Below are positions 14,199 to 21,970 of a stretch of DNA of 34,922 bases, in pieces; the first letter of the stretch is position 1; every line of letters starts with the position of its first letter. Origin of the DNA: an uncultured Oscillospiraceae bacterium (lineage in GTDB: Bacteria; Bacillota; Clostridia; Oscillospirales; Ruminococcaceae); assembly GCA_934488695.1 (NCBI GenBank), contig CAKSSH010000013.1, positions 1 to 34,922 on the forward strand, given 5' to 3'. Under the pieces are notes generated by a model that saw only the letters and a list, made by a program, of their open reading frames with translations, did not search any database and was not told where the DNA came from. Made by a program: the position numbers and the translations under genes.

Positions 14199-16919
14199 AT
14201 GAATATTTTTTGCCGTTACACGCACTGCACGTTACTGCGCAACAAATCCAGAACACTTGTGACAATCATCGGAATCATTTTGTCAATGGCGCTGATGACG
14301 GCGGTGGTCGAGGGCGCCTGCAGCGGACTTTCGTACATTTTTCGGGCAGAGGTTGCTGATGTCGGCAGTTTTCACGGCCAATTCCTGGAGGTCCCTGAAG
14401 AGGAGGTTTCAGCGCTGAGCCGGGCTGACGACATTCGCAGCACGACCGTGCTGCAGCAAGTCGGTTGGGCCGATATCGGCAGTCAAAACGATTTTAAGCC
14501 GTATTTATTGATTCAGTCGATGGCGCAAGACTTTGAAAAAATGATTTCAATCCATTTGACGGAAGGGCGATTGCCGCGCAATGCAAACGAAATCCTGCTG
14601 CCGGATCACCTTTATTATAACGGGTCGGTTTCTTATGAGATCGGTGATCTGCTGACCTTGCAAGTGGGGCAGCGGGAGCAGCTTGGAAAAAAACTGACAG
14701 AGCAAGATGCCTTCTCAGATTCAGAAGCTTTAGCCGATACTAAAGAACGACGGTATACCGTGGTTGGGAAATATAGCCGATTTGATTACAGCATTGAAGG
14801 CTTTTCCTGTCCCGGGTATACTGCGCTGACCTGTGGCGGCGCCGCAGGTAACTGCCGGGTGTTTTTTCAGGTTCGACAGCCGTATAACTACTATCAGGTG
14901 ATTCGTCAATTGAAGCTGCCGTATCCTCACCGGGCGCATAGCCGGCTTTTGATGTACAGCGGCTCTATCGCTTACGGCAACGTCGCGGCAACGATATACG
15001 GCATGGTAGCCGTTTTACTTCTTCTCATATCCTTTGGCGCAATTTCCTTGATTTACAATGCATTTTCAATTTCGGTCAGCAAAAGAACCTGCCAGTTTGG
15101 GGTTTTGAAATCAATCGGCGCCACCAAAAAACAAATTCGTTTTATTGTTCTGTACGAGGCGTTCGTGTTGTGCCTGATTGCGATTCCCATCGGGGCAGTG
15201 CTGGGATGTCTTGGGATCGGAATCACGTTGTATTGTCTGCAAGACGCCTTTTCGGTTTTTGTACCGAACAGTGCCGGTGTAAAAATGTATTTAAGCTTTA
15301 ATTTACCCGGTATGGCAGCTGCAACCCTGATTTGTCTGATAACAACCTTGATCTCGGCTTATCTGCCTGCTAAAAAAGCCGTCCGAATTGCACCGATTGA
15401 CGCGATCCGTCAGTCGGCAGATGTGCGTGTTTCCAAACGCGGTATGCACGTCGGCTGTTTTATACAAAAACTTTTTGGATTTGAAGGGGTGCTTGCCAAA
15501 AAGAATTTTAAACGAAATCGGCGGCAGTGTCGCTCCACGGTTCTTTCGCTGTTTTTGAGCGTCACCCTGTTTATTTCGGCTGCTTCTTTTTGTAGATACC
15601 TATCGGATGTTGTATATGGCATTTCGGCCGGAAGCTCGTCAAACAATGCGGATATTTTTTATTACGGGGCATATTCAAGTCCGGAAGAATCTGACGAGAT
15701 TTTTCAAAAGATACGGAGTGCGGAAGGAGTGGACGAGGGCGCGTATTTTCAAAACTATTTTTTGCAGGACCTTTTGGCAAAAAAAGAGGATATAACCCCG
15801 GCAGTTCGTTCGCTTTGGACTTCGCAAGACGATGAGAAGTACAGCATACTGACGAATCTTATTTTTTTAAACGACGATGAATTTGTGCAGCTTTGCCGTC
15901 AGAACAATATTAAGCCGGAATCGTTTTTGGATAAGACGGCTCCGCAAGCGGTCTGTTTAAACAAAATTAGTTTAAATTTTGTTGACGACGCAAAAAACCG
16001 AAAATGGTATTTGGAGGAAATTTTTTCGGACAAAAGCTTGCCCATTGAGACCGAAACCGTGCAGCCCCGTGTGCTTGAAGGTTATTCGCTTATCAAAACT
16101 CTGTCAAAAGGAGAAGAGTCAAAGCACATTTACTATCCGCGGGATAGCGCTGAGGAGGTTTTGGATGAGGATGGAGAGATAAACGACCTGTTTGATGAGA
16201 GCTTGGCTAAAATTTTGACGGCAAAAGAGGCGGAGCATGTCGTTCGATTGACAGTTGGCGCTCTGATTTCTGATGCGCCGTATTATTTAACGCCGTCCGC
16301 ACAGCTGCAGCTGATTTATCCGATGTCTATGCAGCAAGCCGTTTTACAACAGCTGCATATTCGCAGTACGCAGGATTACCAGTATTTTTTTAACGCCAAA
16401 AACCATACGAGGGCGTATCAAAAAATAGCGGAGACGTTGTCTGCCAACGGTTTGCAAAACAGTATGCTGGTTAATAACGCGGAGAACATTGAGCAGAATC
16501 GAACGGTGTTGACAATTATTCGGGTTTTTACCTATGGTTTTATTATTTTGATTTCGCTTATAGCTATCACAAATGTGTTTAACACGATTTCCACCAACAT
16601 TATGTTGCGCCGGCGGGAATTTGCCATGCTTAAATCGGTTGGAATGACCCGACAAGGGTTTTCTAAGATGATGAATTACGAATGTCTGCTGTACGGATTG
16701 AAGGCGCTGTTGTATGGACTGCCTGTTTCATTTTGTATTACTTTTCTTATTTGGAAAATGGTCAAGAAAACGGTGGAACAAGCATTTTACATTCCGCTCA
16801 CAAGCGTTTGGATCGCCGTTGTCAGTGTTTTTACGGTTGTGTTTGCAACCATGATTTATGCAACGCATAGTATTCGTCGGGATAATCCGATTGATGCGCT
16901 GAAAAACGAAAATCTTTGA
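14199..16919 (+). CDS. Large ABC transporter permease with two FtsX/MacB-like halves
   Basis: A 906-residue membrane protein, apparently an internal duplication. Each half has one N-terminal helix (about 19-41 and 447-470), a large extracellular domain (about 42-260 and 471-770), three clustered helices, and a closing cytoplasmic motif: IAPIDAIRQ near 400 and NPIDALKNENL at the C-terminus. FtsX-type core motifs occur twice (FGVLKSIGATKKQIRFIVLYEA; FAMLKSVGMTRQGFSKMMNYEC). This gives about eight helices, unlike the ten of BceB. Such permeases in Clostridia are commonly linked to two-component systems for antimicrobial peptides or envelope stress; the substrate here is unknown. It follows the ATPase gene without a gap, with GGGAGGG as ribosome site. 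Confidence 0.92.
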   Translation: MNIFCRYTHCTLLRNKSRTLVTIIGIILSMALMTAVVEGACSGLSYIFRAEVADVGSFHGQFLEVPEEEVSALSRADDIRSTTVLQQVGWADIGSQNDFKPYLLIQSMAQDFEKMISIHLTEGRLPRNANEILLPDHLYYNGSVSYEIGDLLTLQVGQREQLGKKLTEQDAFSDSEALADTKERRYTVVGKYSRFDYSIEGFSCPGYTALTCGGAAGNCRVFFQVRQPYNYYQVIRQLKLPYPHRAHSRLLMYSGSIAYGNVAATIYGMVAVLLLLISFGAISLIYNAFSISVSKRTCQFGVLKSIGATKKQIRFIVLYEAFVLCLIAIPIGAVLGCLGIGITLYCLQDAFSVFVPNSAGVKMYLSFNLPGMAAATLICLITTLISAYLPAKKAVRIAPIDAIRQSADVRVSKRGMHVGCFIQKLFGFEGVLAKKNFKRNRRQCRSTVLSLFLSVTLFISAASFCRYLSDVVYGISAGSSSNNADIFYYGAYSSPEESDEIFQKIRSAEGVDEGAYFQNYFLQDLLAKKEDITPAVRSLWTSQDDEKYSILTNLIFLNDDEFVQLCRQNNIKPESFLDKTAPQAVCLNKISLNFVDDAKNRKWYLEEIFSDKSLPIETETVQPRVLEGYSLIKTLSKGEESKHIYYPRDSAEEVLDEDGEINDLFDESLAKILTAKEAEHVVRLTVGALISDAPYYLTPSAQLQLIYPMSMQQAVLQQLHIRSTQDYQYFFNAKNHTRAYQKIAETLSANGLQNSMLVNNAENIEQNRTVLTIIRVFTYGFIILISLIAITNVFNTISTNIMLRRREFAMLKSVGMTRQGFSKMMNYECLLYGLKALLYGLPVSFCITFLIWKMVKKTVEQAFYIPLTSVWIAVVSVFTVVFATMIYATHSIRRDNPIDALKNENL

Positions 16920-16992
16920 TTTTGACGCAAAGACTTATATTTGGCTTTTCGGAGGCATTATCTGTACGGAAATTGAAAAGCCGTCACACACC

Positions 16993-17034
16993 AATAAAAA
17001 CCGGCGCAGGGGATAACCTGCGCCGGTTTTTATT
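16993..17034. terminator. Bidirectional terminator between the ABC permease and GH3 genes
   Basis: A perfect 18-bp inverted repeat (16993-17010 with 17017-17034) with core CCGGCGCAGG encloses a GGATAA loop. It is flanked by A's on the left and T's on the right, so it reads as an intrinsic terminator on both strands and fits the convergent gene pair. The rest of the gap (16920-16992) shows nothing recognisable. Confidence 0.92.
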
Positions 17035-19042
17035 ATCCAATCATATCATTTCCGACTCGTTTAAGAGTGTAGGGCAAATCCCCTTGGTAGTCAATGCTCA
17101 GCTTTGCACGAATGTCGCGGCTTGAGAAGCCGAGCAAAATATCGTAGACGCCGTTTTCAATCACCCAGCGGTGCAGCATGACATTGTAATAGGAAAGCGC
17201 CTGCACCGGAACGGAAATCTCAACCGGAACACTTTCGCCGCATCGAATAAAAATCTTTTGGAAAGCTTTCAGCTCCTTTAACGGACGAATCATGGTGGAC
17301 ACCGGATCGGATACATAAAGCTGAACGACTTGTGCGCCGTCACACTCCCCGATGTTTTTGATGTCGAAGCTGACTCGAATTTCTTCACTTTCGACTGCGA
17401 CCTTTGCATTTTCAAGGGCAAAATCAGTATAGGAAAGACCATGACCGAAGGGGTAGCAGATCTCGTCAGGATGGCGGTCGTAATAACGATAGCCGACATT
17501 TAAGCGATCGTCATACAAAACCTTCAGTCCGTCGCCGGGGTATTCAAAATCCCGACGCATTTTGTTCGGAAAGGTTTCCGGAAGCTTGCCGGAAGGGTTT
17601 ATCTTTCCGGTCAGTACGTCGGCAATTGCTTGTCCGGCACCCTCTCCCGAAAGCCACATTTCCACAATGGCTGCTGCGCCGTGTTCCCAGTCACCCGGGA
17701 TAATGGCACTGCCGGATTGCAGCACCACAATCGTTTTTTTGCCGGCGGCAATCGACTCTTCCATAAACATCTCGTAATTTTGATTAAGCTCCGCTGTGCG
17801 GCGGTCGAAATGCTCGCTGTCCTCCGACTCCATGGACCCGGCGAAAAACACCACCGCCTCCGCATCCTGTATAAACCGATGAAATTCATCCAACTGCGGC
17901 CAGAGCATGATATCCGGGAAGGAACGCTTCAAATAGGTCTCCCGATACAAAATTTCCGTATTAGGCAGAGCTTTGCGCAGCGCCTCCAGAGGATTGTCAA
18001 CCATTTCGGCGTCAGGGTACACCTCGGCGCTTCCTTGACCACCCAGCAGCGGCTTGTCGGCAAATTCGCCGATAACGGCAATTTTTTTGTATTGAGCAAG
18101 CGGAAGTGCGTTTTGCTCATTTTTCAAAAGGACAATGCTTTCCGCGGCAAGCTCTTGAGCAATTTTATGCTGGCGTGCCCGATCATACGGCTTTTTAGCC
18201 GGTTTATTACGGGTGGCAAAAGAGAGAACGCGCCGAACCGCTTTATCAATAACCTCCATTGACAAATCGCCGGCTTCCAAAGCCGCGGTGATCTGCTCAA
18301 AAATCCGGTCATTTTTCGGCATTTCTAAATCCAAGCCGGCATTCAAGGCTTTAGCGATATCCTGTACGGCGCCCCAGTCGGAAACAACAAATCCACGGTA
18401 ACCGAAATCCTCTCGCAGAATTTCATCCAAAAGCATTTTGTTTTCAGAGCACCAAATGGAGTTTATTTTGTTATAAGCACACATGATGGCGACGGGATTG
18501 GATTTTTGAATGACAATTTCAAAAGCTTTGAGATATATTTCACGCAGAGTGCGCTCATCAATCTCCACGCTGGTGTCGATTCTAAATTTTTCCTGATTGT
18601 TACAGGCATAATGCTTCAAACAGGCTGCAACGCCGTTTTCCTGAACACCGTTAATATAAGCGGCGGCAAGCTCGCCCGCCAGCACAGGATCCTCGGAAAA
18701 ATACTCAAAATTTCTGCCGCAAAGAATGTTTTTCTTGATATTGACGCCCGGGCCGAGAATCATATCAATATCATGCTCGATACAGTCGTCTGCCAGCGCG
18801 TTTCCATACCTTCTTGCAGCATCCGGGTTAAAAGTTGCCGCAAGGGCGCACAGATTCGGAAAGAATGTACAATTTCCGTCCCGTTTATCAAAATCGGTCC
18901 GGATACCGTGCGGCCCGTCTGCCATGCGCTTGGAGGTGATGCCGAAGCGCTGGTTTTCAGCGCTGCACATCTCACCGCCGCCGGTCAGCAAGGCAATTTT
19001 TTCTGAACAGGTCATTTGTGCGATCATTTGGTCGATATTCAT
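17033..19042 (-). CDS. Glycoside hydrolase family 3 (beta-glucosidase-like)
   Basis: A 669-residue enzyme without a signal peptide, so probably cytosolic and acting on imported oligosaccharides. The N-terminal (alpha/beta)8 domain has the substrate-binding KHYACNNQE (143-151) and the nucleophile D222 in GFVVSDWGAVQD. The second domain (about 320-530) carries GEFADKPLLGGQGSAEV and the acid/base region MESEDSEHFDRRTAELN. A C-terminal fibronectin-III-like domain ends the protein (VVQLYVSDP ... PLKELKAFQKI). GH3 enzymes release terminal beta-linked glucose, xylose or related sugars; the exact substrate cannot be read here. ATG 19042 follows an aaaaaaggagag site. A weak TATAAT on this strand (19093-19098) could give it a promoter; otherwise it follows queH by 51 bases. 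Confidence 0.94.
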   Translation of the reverse strand: MNIDQMIAQMTCSEKIALLTGGGEMCSAENQRFGITSKRMADGPHGIRTDFDKRDGNCTFFPNLCALAATFNPDAARRYGNALADDCIEHDIDMILGPGVNIKKNILCGRNFEYFSEDPVLAGELAAAYINGVQENGVAACLKHYACNNQEKFRIDTSVEIDERTLREIYLKAFEIVIQKSNPVAIMCAYNKINSIWCSENKMLLDEILREDFGYRGFVVSDWGAVQDIAKALNAGLDLEMPKNDRIFEQITAALEAGDLSMEVIDKAVRRVLSFATRNKPAKKPYDRARQHKIAQELAAESIVLLKNEQNALPLAQYKKIAVIGEFADKPLLGGQGSAEVYPDAEMVDNPLEALRKALPNTEILYRETYLKRSFPDIMLWPQLDEFHRFIQDAEAVVFFAGSMESEDSEHFDRRTAELNQNYEMFMEESIAAGKKTIVVLQSGSAIIPGDWEHGAAAIVEMWLSGEGAGQAIADVLTGKINPSGKLPETFPNKMRRDFEYPGDGLKVLYDDRLNVGYRYYDRHPDEICYPFGHGLSYTDFALENAKVAVESEEIRVSFDIKNIGECDGAQVVQLYVSDPVSTMIRPLKELKAFQKIFIRCGESVPVEISVPVQALSYYNVMLHRWVIENGVYDILLGFSSRDIRAKLSIDYQGDLPYTLKRVGNDMIG

Positions 19043-19093
19043 GTGCTTTCTCTCCTTTTTTAATTGAGATAGGCAAAAAGCTCATAGAAGTTA

Positions 19094-19720
19094 TTATAAA
19101 TTTGCTAAATTTTTCGGCAGGGAATATGCACAACCGCAATAGCTTTGACGATATAGCCCCAACTCGCGCGACAAAACGATAGAACGCTGATATCCACCGC
19201 GTTTTTTAAAATCGGAGGGCAAGTATTCTATTCCGGCCTCCGACGCCGACTGAGCGGCAATTTGGTTGATCAGTGCGGCATTTTTATGCGGACTGACCGT
19301 CAGCGTTGTGGCAAACAGAGAAAACCCTTCGGCTTGGGCACGTTGCGCGGTTCGCATAAGGCGCAGCCGAAAACAGGCAGCGCACCGCTTGCCGCCCTCC
19401 GGCTCGGTCTCCAACCCTTTTGCGGCGGCAAAAAACGGTTCCGGATCGCTGTCATCCTCTATAATTGCCACTCCCTTGCAAAAATCTGCCGTGCGACACA
19501 GCTGATACAATGTCTGCAATCGCCTTTGATATTCCTCCGGACTTGTAATGTTAGGATTGCTGAAAAAGAGCGTAATATCAAAAAACTGTGTCAAATATTC
19601 AAGTACATAGCTTGCGCAGGGAGCACAACAGGCGTGCAGGAGCAGACGCGGGCGAGAGGCGCCCGAACAATACTGTTCGATAACACGGTCACATACCAGT
19701 TGAAAATTGATTTTTTCCAT
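19094..19720 (-). CDS. queH: Epoxyqueuosine reductase QueH
   Basis: A 208-residue protein of the QueH (formerly DUF208) family, which reduces epoxyqueuosine to queuosine in tRNAs with GUN anticodons and replaces the cobalamin enzyme QueG in many anaerobes. The metal-binding and redox cysteines are visible: LLLHACCAPCASYVLEYL near 27-44, GGKRCAACFRLRL in the middle, and SYCGCAYS at the C-terminus, with the conserved TTLTVSPHKN and FKKRGGYQRSI segments between. Length matches the family. The start ATG 19720 follows GCGAGG. It lies 21 bases behind the T-tract of the tRNA-Leu terminator, so readthrough or a cryptic promoter must supply its mRNA. Confidence 0.94.
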   Translation of the reverse strand: MEKINFQLVCDRVIEQYCSGASRPRLLLHACCAPCASYVLEYLTQFFDITLFFSNPNITSPEEYQRRLQTLYQLCRTADFCKGVAIIEDDSDPEPFFAAAKGLETEPEGGKRCAACFRLRLMRTAQRAQAEGFSLFATTLTVSPHKNAALINQIAAQSASEAGIEYLPSDFKKRGGYQRSIVLSRELGLYRQSYCGCAYSLPKNLANL

Positions 19721-19741
19721 ACGAACCTCGCTTTTTTATAC

Positions 19742-19775
19742 AAAAAAACGCCGAGCCCGGATCGGGTTCAGCGTT
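19742..19775 (-). terminator. Intrinsic terminator of tRNA-Leu
   Basis: On the minus strand a 13-bp hairpin (19747-19775, one mismatch and one G-T pair, three-base loop) is followed by seven T's (19742-19748 as A's on the plus strand). It starts at the last base of the encoded CCA and ends just before queH. Confidence 0.88.
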
Positions 19776-19858
19776 GGTGCGAGTGACGGGACTTGAACCC
19801 GTACGCCATAGACACACGCCCCTCAAACGTGCCTGTCTGCCAGTTCCAGCACACTCGC
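19775..19858 (-). tRNA. tRNA-Leu (anticodon GAG)
   Basis: Reading the minus strand, acceptor GCGAGTG pairs with CACTCGC, discriminator A is followed by an encoded CCA, the T arm holds GGTTCAAGTCC, and the anticodon stem CACGT/GCGTG encloses TTGAGGG with GAG in the centre. The length of 84 and a long variable arm fit a class II leucine tRNA reading CUC and CUU. Confidence 0.95.
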
Positions 19859-19887
19859 ATAGGTCGTGCCTAAAAGAGCACCTCATT

Positions 19888-19916
19888 ATTATAGCATCGG
19901 CCTATTGCTTTGTCAA
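19888..19916 (-). promoter_or_regulatory. Consensus sigma-A promoter of tRNA-Leu
   Basis: On the minus strand TTGACA (19911-19916) and TATAAT (19888-19893) are separated by exactly 17 bases, a perfect consensus promoter. Transcription should start near 19881, about 22 bases before the mature tRNA 5' end. Confidence 0.92.
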
Positions 19917-19967
19917 TATGATTTTAAAAAAAGAAATCGATAAAACATCTTTTTTAAGCTTGTATTA

Positions 19968-19996
19968 TTGACCGTTTTTCAAACAAATGCTATAAT
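19968..19996 (+). promoter_or_regulatory. Extended -10 sigma-A promoter of obg
   Basis: TTGACC (19968-19973) and TATAAT (19991-19996) have a 17-base spacer, with TGC directly before the -10 box (extended -10). It gives a leader of about 25 bases before the obg ATG. Confidence 0.88.
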
Positions 19997-20027
19997 AAAG
20001 AAGATTTCAAAGAAAGCGAGCCTATGT

Positions 20028-21296
20028 ATGTTTATCGATACTGCTAAAATTTATTTAAAGGCCGGTAACGGCGGCAACGGAGCCGTCTCGTTTCACCGGG
20101 AAAAATATGTGGCGGCCGGCGGGCCGGACGGGGGAGACGGCGGGCGCGGCGGCAGCATTATTTTTTTGGCCGACCGGAATTTAAACACCTTGATGGATTT
20201 TCGCTATCGCCGTAAATTTGTCGCCGGAAACGGCGAAAACGGACGTGGTAACCGCTGTAACGGCAAATCGGCCGAGGACCTTGTGATTCGGGTGCCCTTT
20301 GGGACCGTGATCACCGATTGTGAATCCGGTCGAGTGTTGGCCGATGTGTCGGATGAGCAGCCGGTTGTGTTGCTGCGCGGCGGGCGCGGCGGCTTTGGGA
20401 ACACACATTTTGCAACGCCTACTCGGCAAATTCCACGCTTTGCAAGACCCGGTATGCCGGGAGAGGAGCGGGAGGTTTGTCTGGAGTTGAAGCTTATAGC
20501 GGATGTAGGGCTGCTTGGCTTTCCGAATGTCGGAAAATCGACGCTGATTTCCTGTGTCAGCGCTGCCCAGCCTAAAATAGCCAATTATCATTTTACGACC
20601 CTGTCGCCGGTGCTTGGTGTAGTCGGAAAGGATTCGCGGGATTCTTTTGTAATGGCGGACATTCCGGGCTTGATAGAGGGAGCAGCACAGGGGGTCGGCT
20701 TAGGACATGATTTTTTAAGGCATGTGGAGCGCTGCAGGCTGCTTTTGCACGTTGTAGATGTTTCCGGCAGCGAGGGACGTGATCCGGTCGAGGATTTTAA
20801 GCTGATCAACAAAGAGCTTTTTGCGTACAATGAGGAAATGCGTAAAATTCCGCAAATTGTTGCAGCAAACAAATCGGATATTGCAACGCCGGAACAGCTT
20901 GCCTCGTTTCGGAAGGCAATGCAGCAGCAAGGATATGAGTTTTTTGACATTTCTGCCGCGACCCACCAAGGGCTGGAGGCGTTAATAGCAGCGGTCCGGG
21001 AAAAACTGAAAACTCTACCGCCCGTGCGCCGTTATGAGGTCCAGCCGGAGCCTTTGCCGGAGGTAACACCGGATAAGCGTGCATTTGATATTTCGATTGA
21101 AAACGGAGTTTATGTGGTGAATGCACCTTGGCTCCTGCCGATTTTAAATTCGGTGAATATGGATGATTACGAGTCTTTGCAGTACTTTCAGCGAGTACTG
21201 CGCTCCTCCGGGATTATCGATGAGCTGATTTCTCGCGGTATTCAGCAGGAAGACACGGTTCGGATTGACGATTTTGAATTTGATTTTATCAATTAA
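20028..21296 (+). CDS. obg: GTPase Obg
   Basis: A 422-residue ribosome-associated GTPase. Domain order is the glycine-rich Obg fold (1-158; e.g. KAGNGGNGAVSFHREKY, GGPDGGDGGRGGSI), the G domain with GFPNVGKS (164-171), DIPG (211-214) and NKSD near 290, and a C-terminal OCT domain (about 350-422) ending in a short acidic tail. Obg acts in 50S assembly and stress responses, and in Bacillus is needed for sporulation. ATG 20028 is chosen because it gives the standard MFIDTAKIYLKAG; the frame opens earlier but over the promoter. The ribosome site (aaagcgag) is weak. mrnC follows after 20 bases. Confidence 0.96.
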   Translation: MFIDTAKIYLKAGNGGNGAVSFHREKYVAAGGPDGGDGGRGGSIIFLADRNLNTLMDFRYRRKFVAGNGENGRGNRCNGKSAEDLVIRVPFGTVITDCESGRVLADVSDEQPVVLLRGGRGGFGNTHFATPTRQIPRFARPGMPGEEREVCLELKLIADVGLLGFPNVGKSTLISCVSAAQPKIANYHFTTLSPVLGVVGKDSRDSFVMADIPGLIEGAAQGVGLGHDFLRHVERCRLLLHVVDVSGSEGRDPVEDFKLINKELFAYNEEMRKIPQIVAANKSDIATPEQLASFRKAMQQQGYEFFDISAATHQGLEALIAAVREKLKTLPPVRRYEVQPEPLPEVTPDKRAFDISIENGVYVVNAPWLLPILNSVNMDDYESLQYFQRVLRSSGIIDELISRGIQQEDTVRIDDFEFDFIN

Positions 21297-21316
21297 CAAA
21301 GGACGGCGTTTTTTGC

Positions 21317-21709
21317 ATGACAGAAAAAAAGGCGATTTCTGCCGAACAGTACAGCCCGTTAACGTTGGCTTTTTTGGGGGACGCGGTCTACGAGCTTGAA
21401 ATACGCCGCCAGCTTTGTCTTGCCGGAAGCGCACCGGCAGGAGTGCTTCATCGGCGCTCAACGCATTATGTCTGTGCAGCCTTTCAGGCGCAGCTATATG
21501 ACCGGATTGAGACACAGCTGACGCCGGCGGAGCTTTCGGTTTTGCGACGCGGGCGTAATGCCAGCGGCGCGGCGGTTCCGAAAAGTGCCACGCCGGCGCA
21601 GTATCGTAAGGCTACCGGCGTTGAGGCGTTGATGGGTTACTTGTACCTTGAAGGAAATCTCGTGCGTATAGCGCAGCTTTGTTCACTTGCCTTTACAAAA
21701 ATCGAGTAG
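21317..21709 (+). CDS. mrnC: Mini-ribonuclease 3
   Basis: A 130-residue protein consisting of one RNase III catalytic domain without a double-stranded RNA-binding domain, the definition of Mini-III. The signature LTLAFLGDAVYEL gives catalytic D22 and E26, and TGVEALMGYLYLEGN gives E103. In Bacillus subtilis it matures 23S rRNA ends in the precursor stalk. In many Firmicutes it lies next to cysS; here it is cotranscribed with obg, and both act on the 50S subunit. Length and motif spacing are normal. A terminator follows 28 bases after the stop. Confidence 0.93.
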   Translation: MTEKKAISAEQYSPLTLAFLGDAVYELEIRRQLCLAGSAPAGVLHRRSTHYVCAAFQAQLYDRIETQLTPAELSVLRRGRNASGAAVPKSATPAQYRKATGVEALMGYLYLEGNLVRIAQLCSLAFTKIE

Positions 21710-21737
21710 TGCTTGCCTGCGGATAAATTATAAGATA

Positions 21738-21772
21738 AAACCCGATGTCAAAATTGACATCGGGTTTGTTTG
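21738..21772 (+). terminator. Intrinsic terminator of the obg-mrnC unit
   Basis: AAACCCGATGTCA and its complement TGACATCGGGTTT pair over 13 bp around an AAAT loop (21738-21767), followed by a T-rich run (GTTTGT). Confidence 0.88.
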
Positions 21773-21805
21773 TATCAAGCTCAGCTGAACCTTTTTGACT
21801 AAAAA

Positions 21806-21834
21806 CAAAAAGGACACCGATGGTGTCCTTTTTA
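21806..21834. terminator. Terminator of tRNA-Gln, possibly bidirectional
   Basis: AAAAAGGACACC (21807-21818) and GGTGTCCTTTTT (21822-21833) form a tight 12-bp hairpin with T-tracts on either strand. It lies directly behind the CCA end of tRNA-Gln on the minus strand and backs up the obg-mrnC terminator on the plus strand. Confidence 0.85.
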
Positions 21835-21837
21835 TTT

Positions 21838-21911
21838 TGGCTGCGGAACTAGGATTCGAACCCAGACAAACAGAGTCAGAGTCTGTCGTGCTACCCTTAC
21901 ACAATTCCGCA
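21838..21911 (-). tRNA. tRNA-Gln (anticodon CUG)
   Basis: On the minus strand acceptor TGCGGAA pairs with TTCCGCA, the discriminator is G with an encoded CCA, the anticodon stem ACAGA/TCTGT encloses CTCTGAC with CTG in the centre, and the T loop reads GGTTCGAATCC. It is 74 bases with the CCA and reads CAG codons. The weak first pair (T-A) is typical for glutamine tRNAs. Confidence 0.95.
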
Positions 21912-21926
21912 ATGGCAACGCTATTT

Positions 21927-21954
21927 ATTATACCCGAAAAATTAAATTTGTCAA
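21927..21954 (-). promoter_or_regulatory. Sigma-A promoter of tRNA-Gln
   Basis: On the minus strand TTGACA (21949-21954) and TATAAT (21927-21932) are separated by 16 bases. It lies in the 59-base gap behind ylbJ, so the tRNA has its own start even though ylbJ is transcribed toward it. Confidence 0.88.
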
Positions 21955-21970
21955 GCAAATTTTCTGAAAT

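Noticed and set aside
17630..18262. A 210-codon open frame on the plus strand within the GH3 gene
   Set aside because: It is antisense to a well-identified enzyme, without a convincing ribosome site or recognisable domain.
19774..19971. Open frames that cross the tRNA-Leu gene
   Set aside because: The stretch is explained fully by a tRNA with a perfect promoter and terminator.
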